Below are positions 8,956 through 16,916 of a stretch of 64,000 bases of DNA, in pieces. The notes beneath the pieces were generated by a model. It saw nothing but the letters and a program-made list of their open reading frames with translations, was not told the DNA's origin and made no database searches. Positions within the stretch are counted from its first letter, which is position 1; each line of letters starts with the position of its first letter. Origin of the DNA: CAYQEC01 sp964569015 (GTDB lineage Bacteria; Actinomycetota; Acidimicrobiia; Spongiisociales; UBA5794); assembly GCA_964569015.1 (NCBI GenBank), contig CAZMSN010000005.1:1-64000 (forward strand), given 5' to 3'. A program made the translations under genes and the position numbers.

Positions 8956-9384
8956 TCAGATGCCGGTGGAGCCAAAGCCGCCACTGCCCCGAGCCGAATC
9001 CGGCAGCTCTCCGACCTCCACAAATTCCTGCTCTGCGACGGGCACGACCACGAGCTGCACGATGCGCTCTCCCCGTGCCAGCTCCACCGGCTCACTCCCC
9101 AGGTTCACCAAGATCGCGTGGATCTCGCCGCGGAAACCGGCATCGATCACCCCCGGCGCGTTGACGACGCCGATCCCGTGCCGTGCCGCCAGGCCGCTGC
9201 GTGGCGCTACCAATCCGACGTGACCGGACGGGATCGCCACCGCGATCCCGGTTGGTACCATGCCCCGCTCCCCCGGTTCGAGCCGGACGGCACAGCGGGC
9301 ACGGAGATCGACGCCGGCGTCACCGGGATGAGAATGCGACGGCAGCGGCAGTTCGGGATCGAGCCGGACAAGCGGTATCTTCAT
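8956..9384 (-). CDS. dut: dUTP diphosphatase
   Basis: This trimeric-type dUTPase of about 142 residues has the five conserved motifs: PGDAGVDLRA, PRSGLAARHGI, GVIDAGFRGEIHAILVN, GERIVQLVV, and the C-terminal RGSGGFGSTG arm. It hydrolyses dUTP to dUMP and pyrophosphate, limiting uracil incorporation and feeding dTMP synthesis. Two in-frame ATGs three codons apart (9393 and 9384) fit the family start; neither has a clear ribosome binding site. It lies directly upstream of the tRNA cluster on the same strand and is divergent from the membrane protein at 9430. Confidence 0.93.
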   Translation of the reverse strand: MKIPLVRLDPELPLPSHSHPGDAGVDLRARCAVRLEPGERGMVPTGIAVAIPSGHVGLVAPRSGLAARHGIGVVNAPGVIDAGFRGEIHAILVNLGSEPVELARGERIVQLVVVPVAEQEFVEVGELPDSARGSGGFGSTGI

Positions 9385-9429
9385 CGGCGGCATTGTGGCC
9401 GACGGTCGTATCAACGGCAAAGGTGACAC

Positions 9430-10497
9430 GTGAGCAAGAAGAGGCAAGTCGAAGCCCCGACCTCGGGCAATGACGGCGCCTGGTTCCTGGACATGCTGGG
9501 AATCGAACGTGGCCGGCTCATTTCCTCAACCCGACGATCCCACGGCGACGTCGAGATGCCGACGCTGTCTCCATCGGCGTCGCCGGCAGAGACCACGTCT
9601 GAACACGTCGGCCAACTCTGGCAAGCCACCGGTGAACAGGATCCGCTCACCGACTGGGAGCCCCACGAGTTGGCGAAACAGGTGACCTCCAGCCGGAACT
9701 TCCGCTGGACGGTCATCGGCGCCCTGGTGATCCTCGGAGTCATCGCCGCGGCGACGATCCTCTGGCTCCCCTCGATCGTGCAGAGGCGGGCCGATGCCCG
9801 AGCCGATGAATACCGCCGCGTCATCGTCGATCTTCGCGCCGCGCTCCCCGACACCCAGAGTGCCCTCGCGACCGCCACCGACCCGGCTGCCACGGCCGAA
9901 GATTTCTCGGCGCTCGTGGGCCCTCTGGCCGGCCTCTCCTCGCTGGCGGACCGCCTTGGCGACACGATCGCTGAGCCGCTCCCGGAAGCGCCGCCGCTCC
10001 TGCCGTCCGGGCCGATCGAGGAGCTCATCCCCATCCAGGACAAGCTCGGTCCCCTGGGCAGCGAAGCCGCCGCCATCGAGCAGCGCATCTCCGATCTGGT
10101 CCTCTACCGCACGCTGTTGGCCAGCGTCTCGACTCTCCCCGACATCCCCACCGAGGGATCGGCCAGCGACATCAACGAGCTGCGGGTCGAGCTGGCCGCG
10201 TTCCACGCCGACGGGATCGGCATCGTCAACCAGATGAACCCCGATCCAACCCTCGAAGACCACCTCGAAGAGGTGAGGGTGGCCCTCGACCGGTTCGCCG
10301 ATTGGCAAATCGACTACCTCGAGGCGATTCGCGAGGGCGACGATGCCGGCCCAGTCGTCGACGAGATCACCATGGTCTTCGAGGCGCTCGGGCACACCAT
10401 CGTCGCGCCTCTGGCGGAGATCCGCAGCGAGACCGACGCCCGGATCCTGGACCTGGCGAACGAGCTGGATGACACCCTGGTGCTCATGCCGTCCTGA
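9430..10497 (+). CDS. Single-pass membrane protein, unknown function
   Basis: I do not recognise this 355-residue protein. An N-terminal cytoplasmic region of about 90 residues is followed by one hydrophobic segment (about 94-115) and a long, acidic, mostly helical C-terminal region that should be outside the membrane if the positive-inside rule holds (RR/K cluster near 118-124 complicates this). No catalytic motif is visible. The start is a GTG with AAAGG just upstream. Its stop is 6 nt from the convergent nrdR stop. The gene is divergent from dut with only about 45 nt between starts. Confidence 0.7.
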   Translation: MSKKRQVEAPTSGNDGAWFLDMLGIERGRLISSTRRSHGDVEMPTLSPSASPAETTSEHVGQLWQATGEQDPLTDWEPHELAKQVTSSRNFRWTVIGALVILGVIAAATILWLPSIVQRRADARADEYRRVIVDLRAALPDTQSALATATDPAATAEDFSALVGPLAGLSSLADRLGDTIAEPLPEAPPLLPSGPIEELIPIQDKLGPLGSEAAAIEQRISDLVLYRTLLASVSTLPDIPTEGSASDINELRVELAAFHADGIGIVNQMNPDPTLEDHLEEVRVALDRFADWQIDYLEAIREGDDAGPVVDEITMVFEALGHTIVAPLAEIRSETDARILDLANELDDTLVLMPS

Positions 10498-10503
10498 GAC
10501 GGG

Positions 10504-10953
10504 TCAGGCTTGCTCCTCGAGAGCGGCTGCTTCACGCTCGAAATCGCGAGCACGCTGGAACTCCTTGTACACCGAGGCGAATCGAAGGTACGCGACGTCG
10601 TCGATCTCTCGCAGGCCGAGCAGCACCTCGTCGCCGATGTCACTCGCCGAGACCGTGGATACCCCCGACGTGTACAGCCCCTCAGCCCGCTCCACAATCG
10701 CTTCGATCGTGCCCGCCGCCACCGGGCGATCGGCCAGTGCCCGCTCGATCCCCCTGCGTACCTTGCGTGCGTCAAACGGCTCGGTCCGTCCGTCCCGCTT
10801 CTGCACCAGCGGCGTCACGGCAATTCGTTCGTAGGTCGTGAAACGATGGCCGCACCCCACACATTGTCGCCGCCGCCGGATCGACACCCCGCCCTCTGCC
10901 GGACGGCTGTCGATCACACGATTGTCGTCGGTGAGGCAGAGTGGGCAGCGCAT
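10504..10953 (-). CDS. nrdR: Transcriptional repressor NrdR
   Basis: This 149-residue protein is a complete NrdR. It has an N-terminal four-cysteine zinc ribbon (CPLC and CVGC), the RRRQCxxCGHRFTTYER signature, then an ATP-cone (VQKRDGRTEPFDARKVRRGI). NrdR binds nucleotides through the cone and represses ribonucleotide reductase genes. The ATG at 10953 matches the family N-terminus MRCPLC and has a TAGCCT -10 7 nt upstream, so the mRNA is probably leaderless. The order nrdR - LysM gene - lexA is the one found in mycobacteria (Rv2718c-Rv2719c-Rv2720). Confidence 0.95.
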   Translation of the reverse strand: MRCPLCLTDDNRVIDSRPAEGGVSIRRRRQCVGCGHRFTTYERIAVTPLVQKRDGRTEPFDARKVRRGIERALADRPVAAGTIEAIVERAEGLYTSGVSTVSASDIGDEVLLGLREIDDVAYLRFASVYKEFQRARDFEREAAALEEQA

Positions 10954-10960
10954 CGTCGAG

Positions 10961-10966
10961 AGGCTA
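10961..10966 (-). promoter_or_regulatory. Leaderless -10 (TAGCCT) of nrdR
   Basis: TAGCCT on the minus strand is 7 nt from the nrdR ATG with no Shine-Dalgarno between. Confidence 0.6.
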
Positions 10967-11021
10967 CTCGCTCTGTTCGGAGGCCTCCATCGAGCCCGTG
11001 ACACGACACCGCCTCCGAGCC

Positions 11022-11306
11022 TCAGTCGATGATCGGGATCTCGATCACCTGGCCCGGCACGATCACGCTCGAGTCCATGCCATTGATCGTCCGGATGGTG
11101 GCAACCACCTCCCGGACATCGCCTCCGTCGGGCGACAGCTCGGCGGCGATGGCCCACAGCGTGTCTCCCGATCGCACCAAGTGGACGGTGGTGTCCGAGC
11201 CGGCCCCGGCTGCGTGGACGGCGGAAGCGAGGAGGAGCACCAGAGCCGCGATCACGATGGAGATGACGACCAGCACGCGTGATGGAGTGGTCATGTGTCC
11301 GGGCAT
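11022..11306 (-). CDS. SOS-linked LysM membrane protein (YneA/ChiZ-like)
   Basis: This small protein of about 94 residues has one N-terminal membrane segment (RVLVVISIVIAALVLLLAS) and a C-terminal LysM domain (VHLVRSGDTLWAIAAELS ... VIVPGQVIEIP). It is divergent from lexA and shares three LexA boxes with it. The same arrangement holds for Bacillus YneA and mycobacterial Rv2719c (ChiZ), which delay septation during DNA damage. By synteny and architecture it is likely a damage-induced division inhibitor anchored in the membrane with LysM facing the cell wall. The ATG at 11306 follows GGAGGAG; an ATG four codons later is possible. It is nearer YneA in size than ChiZ and has no hydrolase domain. 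Confidence 0.8.
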   Translation of the reverse strand: MPGHMTTPSRVLVVISIVIAALVLLLASAVHAAGAGSDTTVHLVRSGDTLWAIAAELSPDGGDVREVVATIRTINGMDSSVIVPGQVIEIPIID

Positions 11307-11475
11307 CGTGGTGTCTCCTCCCCTTCCCGCTTCCAACCGTGTTTCGGGTCTCTCCTGAGGCCCGCTGTCAGACCGGGATCGTGGGCCCGGCCCTGCAAGC
11401 AACGTATCGCCGGGGTGTGACAGGATCTCCGGCGACCCGAGGGCCTGTGTCCGGACCTGATTTGCATCTCCCGAT

Positions 11476-11489
11476 CGAACACGTGTTCG
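11476..11489. promoter_or_regulatory. LexA (SOS) box 1
   Basis: CGAACACGTGTTCG is a perfect palindrome matching the Gram-positive/actinobacterial LexA consensus CGAAC-N4-GTTCG. It is the box closest to the LysM gene and probably represses it. Confidence 0.85.
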
Positions 11490-11506
11490 CATATGGGGCA
11501 CGCTAT

Positions 11507-11520
11507 CGAACATATGTTCC
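11507..11520. promoter_or_regulatory. LexA (SOS) box 2
   Basis: CGAACATATGTTCC matches the consensus with one mismatch in the right half. A TAGCGT hexamer for the leftward LysM promoter lies just beside it. Confidence 0.8.
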
Positions 11521-11530
11521 GGTGTCAAGT

Positions 11531-11544
11531 CGAACATATGTTTG
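11531..11544. promoter_or_regulatory. LexA (SOS) box 3
   Basis: CGAACATATGTTTG starts 24 nt after box 2 and repeats its left part exactly. It overlaps the expected -35 region of lexA (-10 at 11565-11570), which fits LexA autoregulation. Confidence 0.8.
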
Positions 11545-11564
11545 GTAGATCGCGAAATCGCAAC

Positions 11565-11570
11565 TACGAT
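11565..11570 (+). promoter_or_regulatory. -10 element (TACGAT) of lexA
   Basis: TACGAT lies 29 nt before the lexA ATG, giving a short leader that carries the GAGAAAGG ribosome binding site. LexA box 3 sits about 20 nt upstream. Confidence 0.5.
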
Positions 11571-11599
11571 GGCCGGGTCGCGTTGAGAAAGGCACCGCA

Positions 11600-12232
11600 A
11601 TGGACCCCAAGCAGCTCACCGGTCGCCAGCAGCAGATCCTGGACTTCATCCTCGAGACGGTGCGAGACCGGGGCTACCCACCGGCAGTGCGCGAGATCGG
11701 CGCCGCCGTCGGGCTCAGCTCGCCATCGACCGTACACAGCCACCTGTCGGCGCTGGTCAAGGCCGGCTGCATCCGGCGCGATCCCTCCAAGCCCCGCGCG
11801 ATCGAGGTGCTCAACACCGGCGAGGATCTCCGCTCTTTGCACCGCGCTCCCGTGCGCGACGTCCCCCTGGTGGGCCGCATCGCGGCCGGATCGCCCATCC
11901 TCGCCGAGGAGGACATCGACGAGATCTTCCCCCTTCCCGTCGAGTTGGTGGGCAACGACCCTGCCTTCATGCTGAGGGTGCGCGGCGAGTCGATGATCGA
12001 CATCGGCATCTTCGACAACGACTACGTCATCGTGCGCCGCCAACCCGATGCCCGAGACGGCCAGATCGTCGCCGCTCTGGTCAACGGCGAGGAGGCGACC
12101 ATCAAACGTTTGCAGCGCATCGACGGCCGGGTGGTCCTCAAGGCTGAGAATCCGGCGTTCCCGCCCATGGTGTTCTCCGAGGGCGTCGAGATCCTCGGTG
12201 TCGTGGTGGCAGTCATGCGCCGTGTCATGTGA
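11600..12232 (+). CDS. lexA: SOS repressor LexA
   Basis: This 210-residue protein has the N-terminal winged helix typical of LexA (LTGRQQQILDFI ... GYPPAVREIGAAVGL) and a C-terminal S24 peptidase domain. The self-cleavage Ala-Gly lies in RIAAGSP, the nucleophile serine in RGESMID, and the general-base lysine in EATIKRL. LexA represses DNA-damage genes until RecA filaments trigger autocleavage. The ATG follows GAGAAAGG at suitable spacing. Its divergent neighbour is the LysM protein and both share three SOS boxes. Its stop overlaps a hairpin that separates it from convergent dapF. Confidence 0.97.
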   Translation: MDPKQLTGRQQQILDFILETVRDRGYPPAVREIGAAVGLSSPSTVHSHLSALVKAGCIRRDPSKPRAIEVLNTGEDLRSLHRAPVRDVPLVGRIAAGSPILAEEDIDEIFPLPVELVGNDPAFMLRVRGESMIDIGIFDNDYVIVRRQPDARDGQIVAALVNGEEATIKRLQRIDGRVVLKAENPAFPPMVFSEGVEILGVVVAVMRRVM

Positions 12233-12239
12233 CACGGCG
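12218..12239. terminator. Hairpin at the lexA/dapF convergence
   Basis: CGCCGTGTCA and TGACACGGCG form a 9-10 bp stem around a tiny loop, overlapping the lexA stop codon. There is no T-tract, so termination strength is uncertain. Confidence 0.45.
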
Positions 12240-12252
12240 TGTCGCATGAGCC

Positions 12253-13011
12253 TCAGTCGACGGATCCGCCGAAAACGAGGTTCGCCGGCCCTTCGATCCA
12301 GGCCGTCCCGTCCTCCATCTCGACCATCATCGTCCCGCCCGGGAGATCGACCGCCACTCGCGCATCGGTGAGACCCTGCCGGCTCGCCAGGAAGGCGGTC
12401 GCGGCGGCTCCGGTGCCGCAGGCCAGCGTCTCGCCCACTCCTCGCTCCCACACGCGCAACTCGATGCGGTCCCTTCCCCGCACCGCAGCGAATTCCACAT
12501 TGGTGCCTGCCGGGAAGATGGGATCGGTCTCGATCTGCGGACCCAGAGTCGTCACCGGTGCCAACGCCGGATCGTCCACGAACACGATCGCGTGCGGGTT
12601 GCCCATGCCCACCGGATGCACCTCGACACCTGCCACCCGCAGCGACGCCAACCGATACTCCTGCGGAACGCCGAGCATCGCCCGCACAGTGCCGTCCGGC
12701 CTCACCTGTGCCGGTCGCTCCCCCACGGCCGACTCGATGATCAGATTCGGGCCCTCCACCCAGCCGCGCATCACCGCCAGCCGGGCAACACAGCGCAGCC
12801 CGTTTCCGCACATCTCGGCACTGCGCCCATCGGCGTTCCAATAGCGCATCCGTACCCGGTCCGAGCCGAGCGGGGTCACCTCGAGCACCCCGTCCGCCCC
12901 GACCCCGCGCTTGCGCTCGCACCAGCGCACGATGTCCGCCGCCGCCATCGTGACCGGGCCTTCGACCACGATGAAATCGTTGCCGAGACCCTCCATCTTC
13001 ACGAAATCCAT
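12253..13011 (-). CDS. dapF: Diaminopimelate epimerase
   Basis: This 252-residue enzyme interconverts LL- and meso-diaminopimelate for lysine and peptidoglycan synthesis. Both catalytic cysteines are present, in AEMCGNGLRC and TLACGTGAAA, along with the N-terminal GLGNDFIVV and the GNPHAIVF segment. The length is slightly under the usual 270 but nothing is missing. Its start overlaps the end of miaA by 13 nt, so it is the last gene of the leftward recA-rny-miaB-miaA-dapF run. Other steps of the pathway, dapA and dapB, are in the same window. Confidence 0.95.
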   Translation of the reverse strand: MDFVKMEGLGNDFIVVEGPVTMAAADIVRWCERKRGVGADGVLEVTPLGSDRVRMRYWNADGRSAEMCGNGLRCVARLAVMRGWVEGPNLIIESAVGERPAQVRPDGTVRAMLGVPQEYRLASLRVAGVEVHPVGMGNPHAIVFVDDPALAPVTTLGPQIETDPIFPAGTNVEFAAVRGRDRIELRVWERGVGETLACGTGAAATAFLASRQGLTDARVAVDLPGGTMMVEMEDGTAWIEGPANLVFGGSVD

Positions 13012-13919
13012 CCGCCGGCCTCCTGCACTGCTGCGATGGCTCGATCGATACGCTCCGAGGCATCATGGTGCCACGGAATCCATCGAATGCGCGGATCCCT
13101 CCCGAAGAACGTACGCTGGCGCTTCGCCAGCGCCAGAGTCGCCCGGACCGCCTCGTCCCTGGCTCCAGCGAGGTCGACCCGTCTCTCGACGACCGGCAGC
13201 AGCTCCTTGTACCCAACCGCCTGGCGGGCGGTTCGGCCCAGGCGCGGCGCAAGCCGCCGCACCTCGTCGAGCAAGCCGTCGTCGAGCATCTTGTCGAAAC
13301 GGGCCGCCACCCGGTTCGCCAGCTCGTCGCCCGGGTCGAAGCCCAGCGCCACCAATGGCACCGACGGCAGGTAACGCCGCACCGCCTCCGCAACCGGTGA
13401 CGCCGCCCGGTCGCTCGGAGTGAGGCCTGTGAGCCGCTCGATCTCGAGGGCCCGCAGCACCCGTCGCGGGTTCGCCAGGTCCACGTGGTTCCCTGCTGCG
13501 GGATCGAGCGCTTGCAGCTCAGCGAGATGCTCGGCAGCGCTCCCTTGCTCCAGCTCTGCCCGGATCGCAGCGTCGGTCGGCGGGAAGTCGAGCGGATCCA
13601 CCAGCGAGCGGAAGTGCAGTCCCGAGCCACCGCACATCACCGGTGTGATCCCCTCCTCCCGAAGCCGATCGCGGATCATCACCCCGACCTCCTGGAATTC
13701 GGCGACGGCGAACTCCTCCTCCGGCTCCACGAGGTCGATGAGGTGGTGCTCCACCGTGGCCCGGATCTCCGGAGTCGGCTTTGCGGTGCCGATGTTCATG
13801 TCCCGGTACACCTGCATGGAGTCCACCGACAGCACCTCGCCGCCGAGCCGGGAGGCGAGCCCGACGCCGACCTCGGATTTGCCCGAGGCAGTGGGACCGA
13901 CGATTGCGACGACGCTCAG
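12999..13919 (-). CDS. miaA: tRNA dimethylallyltransferase MiaA, probable CTG start
   Basis: MiaA adds a dimethylallyl group to A37 of tRNAs reading UNN codons, making i6A. The product has the P-loop GPTASGKS near its N-terminus, then SVDSMQVYRDMNIGTAKP and GGSGLHFRSL, giving about 306 residues as expected. The P-loop is encoded upstream of the first in-frame ATG or GTG (GTG at 13835), so initiation must occur earlier. The only plausible codon is CTG at 13919, which overlaps the miaB stop as CTGA. The upstream frame contains no ATG, GTG or TTG in the next 30 nt. Programs limited to the standard starts would truncate the protein and remove the ATP-binding loop. Confidence 0.88.
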   Translation of the reverse strand: MSVVAIVGPTASGKSEVGVGLASRLGGEVLSVDSMQVYRDMNIGTAKPTPEIRATVEHHLIDLVEPEEEFAVAEFQEVGVMIRDRLREEGITPVMCGGSGLHFRSLVDPLDFPPTDAAIRAELEQGSAAEHLAELQALDPAAGNHVDLANPRRVLRALEIERLTGLTPSDRAASPVAEAVRRYLPSVPLVALGFDPGDELANRVAARFDKMLDDGLLDEVRRLAPRLGRTARQAVGYKELLPVVERRVDLAGARDEAVRATLALAKRQRTFFGRDPRIRWIPWHHDASERIDRAIAAVQEAGGWIS

Positions 13920-15304
13920 AACGCGAGCCTCCCCATGAGGTGATGCGGGGCAGCCCGCTCGATCTGCACCGTGAGGAACGTTCCCGCCGCGTGATCCCCC
14001 GGCAGGTGGACCGGCTTGTTGCCCCGAGTCCGAGCCGTCACCATCTCGGGATCCTTCCGCGACGCGCCTTCGACCAGGACCTCGTAGCGTCGACCCACCA
14101 TCTCCTCGTTCTTCTCCAGTGAGATCCGATTCTGAAGCGTCACCAGACGATCGAATCTCTCCTGGACAACGGGCGGCGCCACCTGATCACCCATCTCGGC
14201 CGCCGGAGTGCCCGCGCGCGGCGAGAACTGGAACGTGTACGCCTGATCGAAGCGAGCCTGCCGCACCACCTCGAGCGTGGCGGTGAAGTCCTCTTCGGTC
14301 TCGCCGGGAAAGCCCACGATCACGTCCGTCGACACCGAGAGACCGGGGATGAGGCTATGGGCCATCTCGAGCTTCTCGAGGAAGCGATCGGCACGGTAGC
14401 CGCGGTGCATCGCCGCCAAGATCCGGTCACTCCCCGATTGGAGGGGAAGGTGAAGCTGCTCGCACACGGCTTCCGTGGACGCCATTGCCTCGGCCACCTC
14501 CGGCCCAAAGTCCTTCGGATGGGGGCTCGTGAAGCGCACCCGCCGCACCCCGTCGACCTCGCCCACCCGTCGCAGCAGATCGGCGAACAGCGGCTTGCGT
14601 CCGCCGAGGTCGAGATCACGACCATACGAGTTGACGTTCTGGCCCAGCAGCATCACCTCGACCACGCCATCCGCCGCCAGATCCTCGATCTCGCGCATGA
14701 TCTCGTCGGGCCGCCGGCTCATCTCTCGGCCTCTCACCGAGGGAACGATGCAGAACGTGCATGAGTTGTCGCACCCGATGGTGATCGTCACCCACGCCGA
14801 GTGATGGGTCGCCCGCCTGGTCGGCAGGGAGGAAGGGAACTCCTCAATGGAGACGGCCTCGTCCCAGATCTCCGTGACCGGCCCCCGCTCCTCGGCGTGA
14901 TCGAGGAGATCCAGCACCCGGTGGAGGTTGTGGGTTCCCAAGACGACGTCGACCCATCCGGCACGCTGCCTGATCACTTCCCGGTCCTTCTGGGCCGTGC
15001 AGCCGCCGACGATGATCCGGAGGTCGGGACAACGATCCTTGACGGCCTTGAGAGCACCCAAATAGCCGTACAGCCGGTTGTCGGCGTTCTCACGGACCGT
15101 GCACGTGTTGACAACGATGACGTCGGCTTCGTCGACTCCCGTCGCCGCCGCCATGCCGTCCGCCTCGAGCATCCCCGCGATCCGTTCCGAATCGTGCTCG
15201 TTCATCTGGCACCCGAAGGTGCGCACGAAGTAGCGGCGACCATGCCGCGTTGGCGGCCGACCATGCCACGTCGCCAAGGAGTCCGGAAGAGCGATCCGGG
15301 ACAT
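13916..15304 (-). CDS. miaB: tRNA-2-methylthio-N6-dimethylallyladenosine synthase
   Basis: This 462-residue methylthiotransferase has the N-terminal UPF0004 domain with its three cysteines (RTFGCQMNEHDSE, NTCTVRENA, GGCTAQ), the radical-SAM CxxxCxxC (GCDNSCTFCIVP), and a C-terminal TRAM domain. It inserts a methylthio group at C2 of i6A37, acting after MiaA, whose gene overlaps its 3' end. Two [4Fe-4S] clusters are expected. The ATG at 15304 follows GAGGATGG and lies 20 nt after the rny stop. The N-terminal extension of about 20 residues before the first domain is ordinary for the family. Confidence 0.95.
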   Translation of the reverse strand: MSRIALPDSLATWHGRPPTRHGRRYFVRTFGCQMNEHDSERIAGMLEADGMAAATGVDEADVIVVNTCTVRENADNRLYGYLGALKAVKDRCPDLRIIVGGCTAQKDREVIRQRAGWVDVVLGTHNLHRVLDLLDHAEERGPVTEIWDEAVSIEEFPSSLPTRRATHHSAWVTITIGCDNSCTFCIVPSVRGREMSRRPDEIMREIEDLAADGVVEVMLLGQNVNSYGRDLDLGGRKPLFADLLRRVGEVDGVRRVRFTSPHPKDFGPEVAEAMASTEAVCEQLHLPLQSGSDRILAAMHRGYRADRFLEKLEMAHSLIPGLSVSTDVIVGFPGETEEDFTATLEVVRQARFDQAYTFQFSPRAGTPAAEMGDQVAPPVVQERFDRLVTLQNRISLEKNEEMVGRRYEVLVEGASRKDPEMVTARTRGNKPVHLPGDHAAGTFLTVQIERAAPHHLMGRLAF

Positions 15305-15324
15305 GTGGCCATCCTCGCTCAGGG

Positions 15325-16857
15325 TCAATGGGCGAAATCGATCGATCGGAACTCGCGGATCACGGTCACCTCGATCTGGCCCGGATACTGAAGCTCCTCC
15401 TCCAGCCGCCGGGCGATGGCGCGGGCCAGTGCCGCCGCTCCCAGGTCGTCGACCTGGGAGGGACTGACCACGACCCGGATCTCGCGGCCGGCCTGCATGG
15501 CGAAGACCCGCTCGACCCCGGCGAAGGAGGCCGCGATCTCTTCGAGTTGCTCCAGCCGCCGCACATATGATTCCAGCGCCTCTCGCCGTGCCCCCGGCCT
15601 GGCCGCCGACACCGCGTCCGCCGCCTGCACCAGAACCGCGGTCAGGGTACGGGGCTCGACCTCGTTGTGATGGGCCTCGATGGCGTGCACGATGGCGGGA
15701 TCCTCCCCGAAGCGGCGGGCGATCTCGGCACCGATGAGGGCGTGGGAGCCGCCGACTTCGTGGCTGACTGCCTTGCCGATGTCGTGCAAGAAGGCGGCAC
15801 GCCGCGCCTCGGCGGCGTCGACCCCGAGCTCGGAAGCCAGCATGCCGGCGATATGCGCCGTCTCGATGAGGTGGTTCAGCACGTTCTGGCCGTATGAGGT
15901 CCGGTAATTGAGGCGCCCCAGCAGCGTGACCAGCTCGGCGTGCATCCGGGTGACACCCACCTCGAGCAGTGCCCATTCCCCGGCATCTCGAATGCTCTGC
16001 TCGACCTCGGCCTTCGCCTTCTCGTACGCCTCCTCGATCGAGGCCGGGTGGATACGCCCGTCCTCGACGAGGCGTTCGAGAGTCAGCCGGGCGGTCTCCC
16101 TTCGCACCGGATCGAACGTCGACACCGAAACCGCCTCAGGGGTGTCGTCGACGATGAGGTTGACGCCGGTGACGGCCTCGAACGTGCGAATGTTGCGCCC
16201 GTCCCGACCGATGATGCGACCCTTCATGTCGTCCGACGGCAACGGCACGACCGAGACGGTGGTTTCGGAAACGACCTCGGAGGCGAGCCGCTGCACCGCC
16301 GTCGCCAGGATGCGGCGCGCCCGCCGATCGGCTTCCTCGCGCGCCTTGACCTCGAGATCCCGCACCAGGACCATCGCCTCGCGGCGGGTGTCGTCCTCCA
16401 CCTTGCGAAGCAGCTCCTCCTTGGCTGCACGCGAGTCGAAGCCCGCCGTTTGCTCGAGATTGGCGCGTGCTTCCTCGCGGAGAGCCTCGACTTCGCTCTT
16501 GGCAGTGCCGATGTCGCGATCCTTCTCTATCAGCATCTCCTCGCGATGCGCCAGATTGGCGGCACGCTGCTCCAAGGTGGCTTCGCGCTGCGCCAAGCGC
16601 TCCTCGAGCGCCGACGTTTCGAGGTGGCGATGCTCCAACGCAGCTTCCTCGCGCTCGCGGTAGCTCTCAGCCAACGCTCGGGCGTCCGCTTCGGCCCGCG
16701 AGAGGATGCGCTGGGCATCGATGCGCGCATCACGCAGCGCGGCTTCAGCACTCGCAGCAGCCTTCGCGATCTGTCGTCTCTGGAAACCCCGGCCCGCGAC
16801 GAAGGCCAGGACGGCAACCGGACCCATCGCGATGCTCAGAACGACCCAACCCTGCAT
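15325..16857 (-). CDS. rny: Ribonuclease Y
   Basis: The 510-residue product has the RNase Y layout: an N-terminal membrane anchor (VVLSIAMGPVAVLAFVAG), a long coiled coil (about 25-190), a KH domain (GRIIGRDGRNIRTFEAVTG), and an HD domain (AAFLHDIGKAVSHE ... HALIGAEI). RNase Y is a membrane-bound endonuclease that starts mRNA decay. It is absent from many familiar actinobacteria (which use RNase E/G), so its presence helps place this organism among the deeper lineages. Start ATG at 16857; a perfect 12-bp hairpin lies 32 nt upstream in the leader. Confidence 0.95.
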   Translation of the reverse strand: MQGWVVLSIAMGPVAVLAFVAGRGFQRRQIAKAAASAEAALRDARIDAQRILSRAEADARALAESYREREEAALEHRHLETSALEERLAQREATLEQRAANLAHREEMLIEKDRDIGTAKSEVEALREEARANLEQTAGFDSRAAKEELLRKVEDDTRREAMVLVRDLEVKAREEADRRARRILATAVQRLASEVVSETTVSVVPLPSDDMKGRIIGRDGRNIRTFEAVTGVNLIVDDTPEAVSVSTFDPVRRETARLTLERLVEDGRIHPASIEEAYEKAKAEVEQSIRDAGEWALLEVGVTRMHAELVTLLGRLNYRTSYGQNVLNHLIETAHIAGMLASELGVDAAEARRAAFLHDIGKAVSHEVGGSHALIGAEIARRFGEDPAIVHAIEAHHNEVEPRTLTAVLVQAADAVSAARPGARREALESYVRRLEQLEEIAASFAGVERVFAMQAGREIRVVVSPSQVDDLGAAALARAIARRLEEELQYPGQIEVTVIREFRSIDFAH

Positions 16858-16888
16858 GTCGGTCCCCGTTCCCGGAACCCGAGAAACG

Positions 16889-16916
16889 GTGTGCCGAGCC
16901 ACAAGGCTCGGCACAC
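16889..16916. terminator. Perfect hairpin between recA and rny
   Basis: A flawless 12-bp stem GTGTGCCGAGCC / GGCTCGGCACAC closes on a 4-nt ACAA loop. On the minus strand it follows recA by about 260 nt and precedes the rny ATG by 32 nt. A weak CGTTTCTC follows. It may end recA transcripts, or sit in the rny leader as a stability or control element. Confidence 0.6.

Noticed and set aside
11564..13630. Reverse 688-codon frame across lexA, dapF and miaA
   Set aside because: It crosses three well-supported genes in other frames and encodes low-complexity Arg/Gly sequence; an artefact of high G+C.
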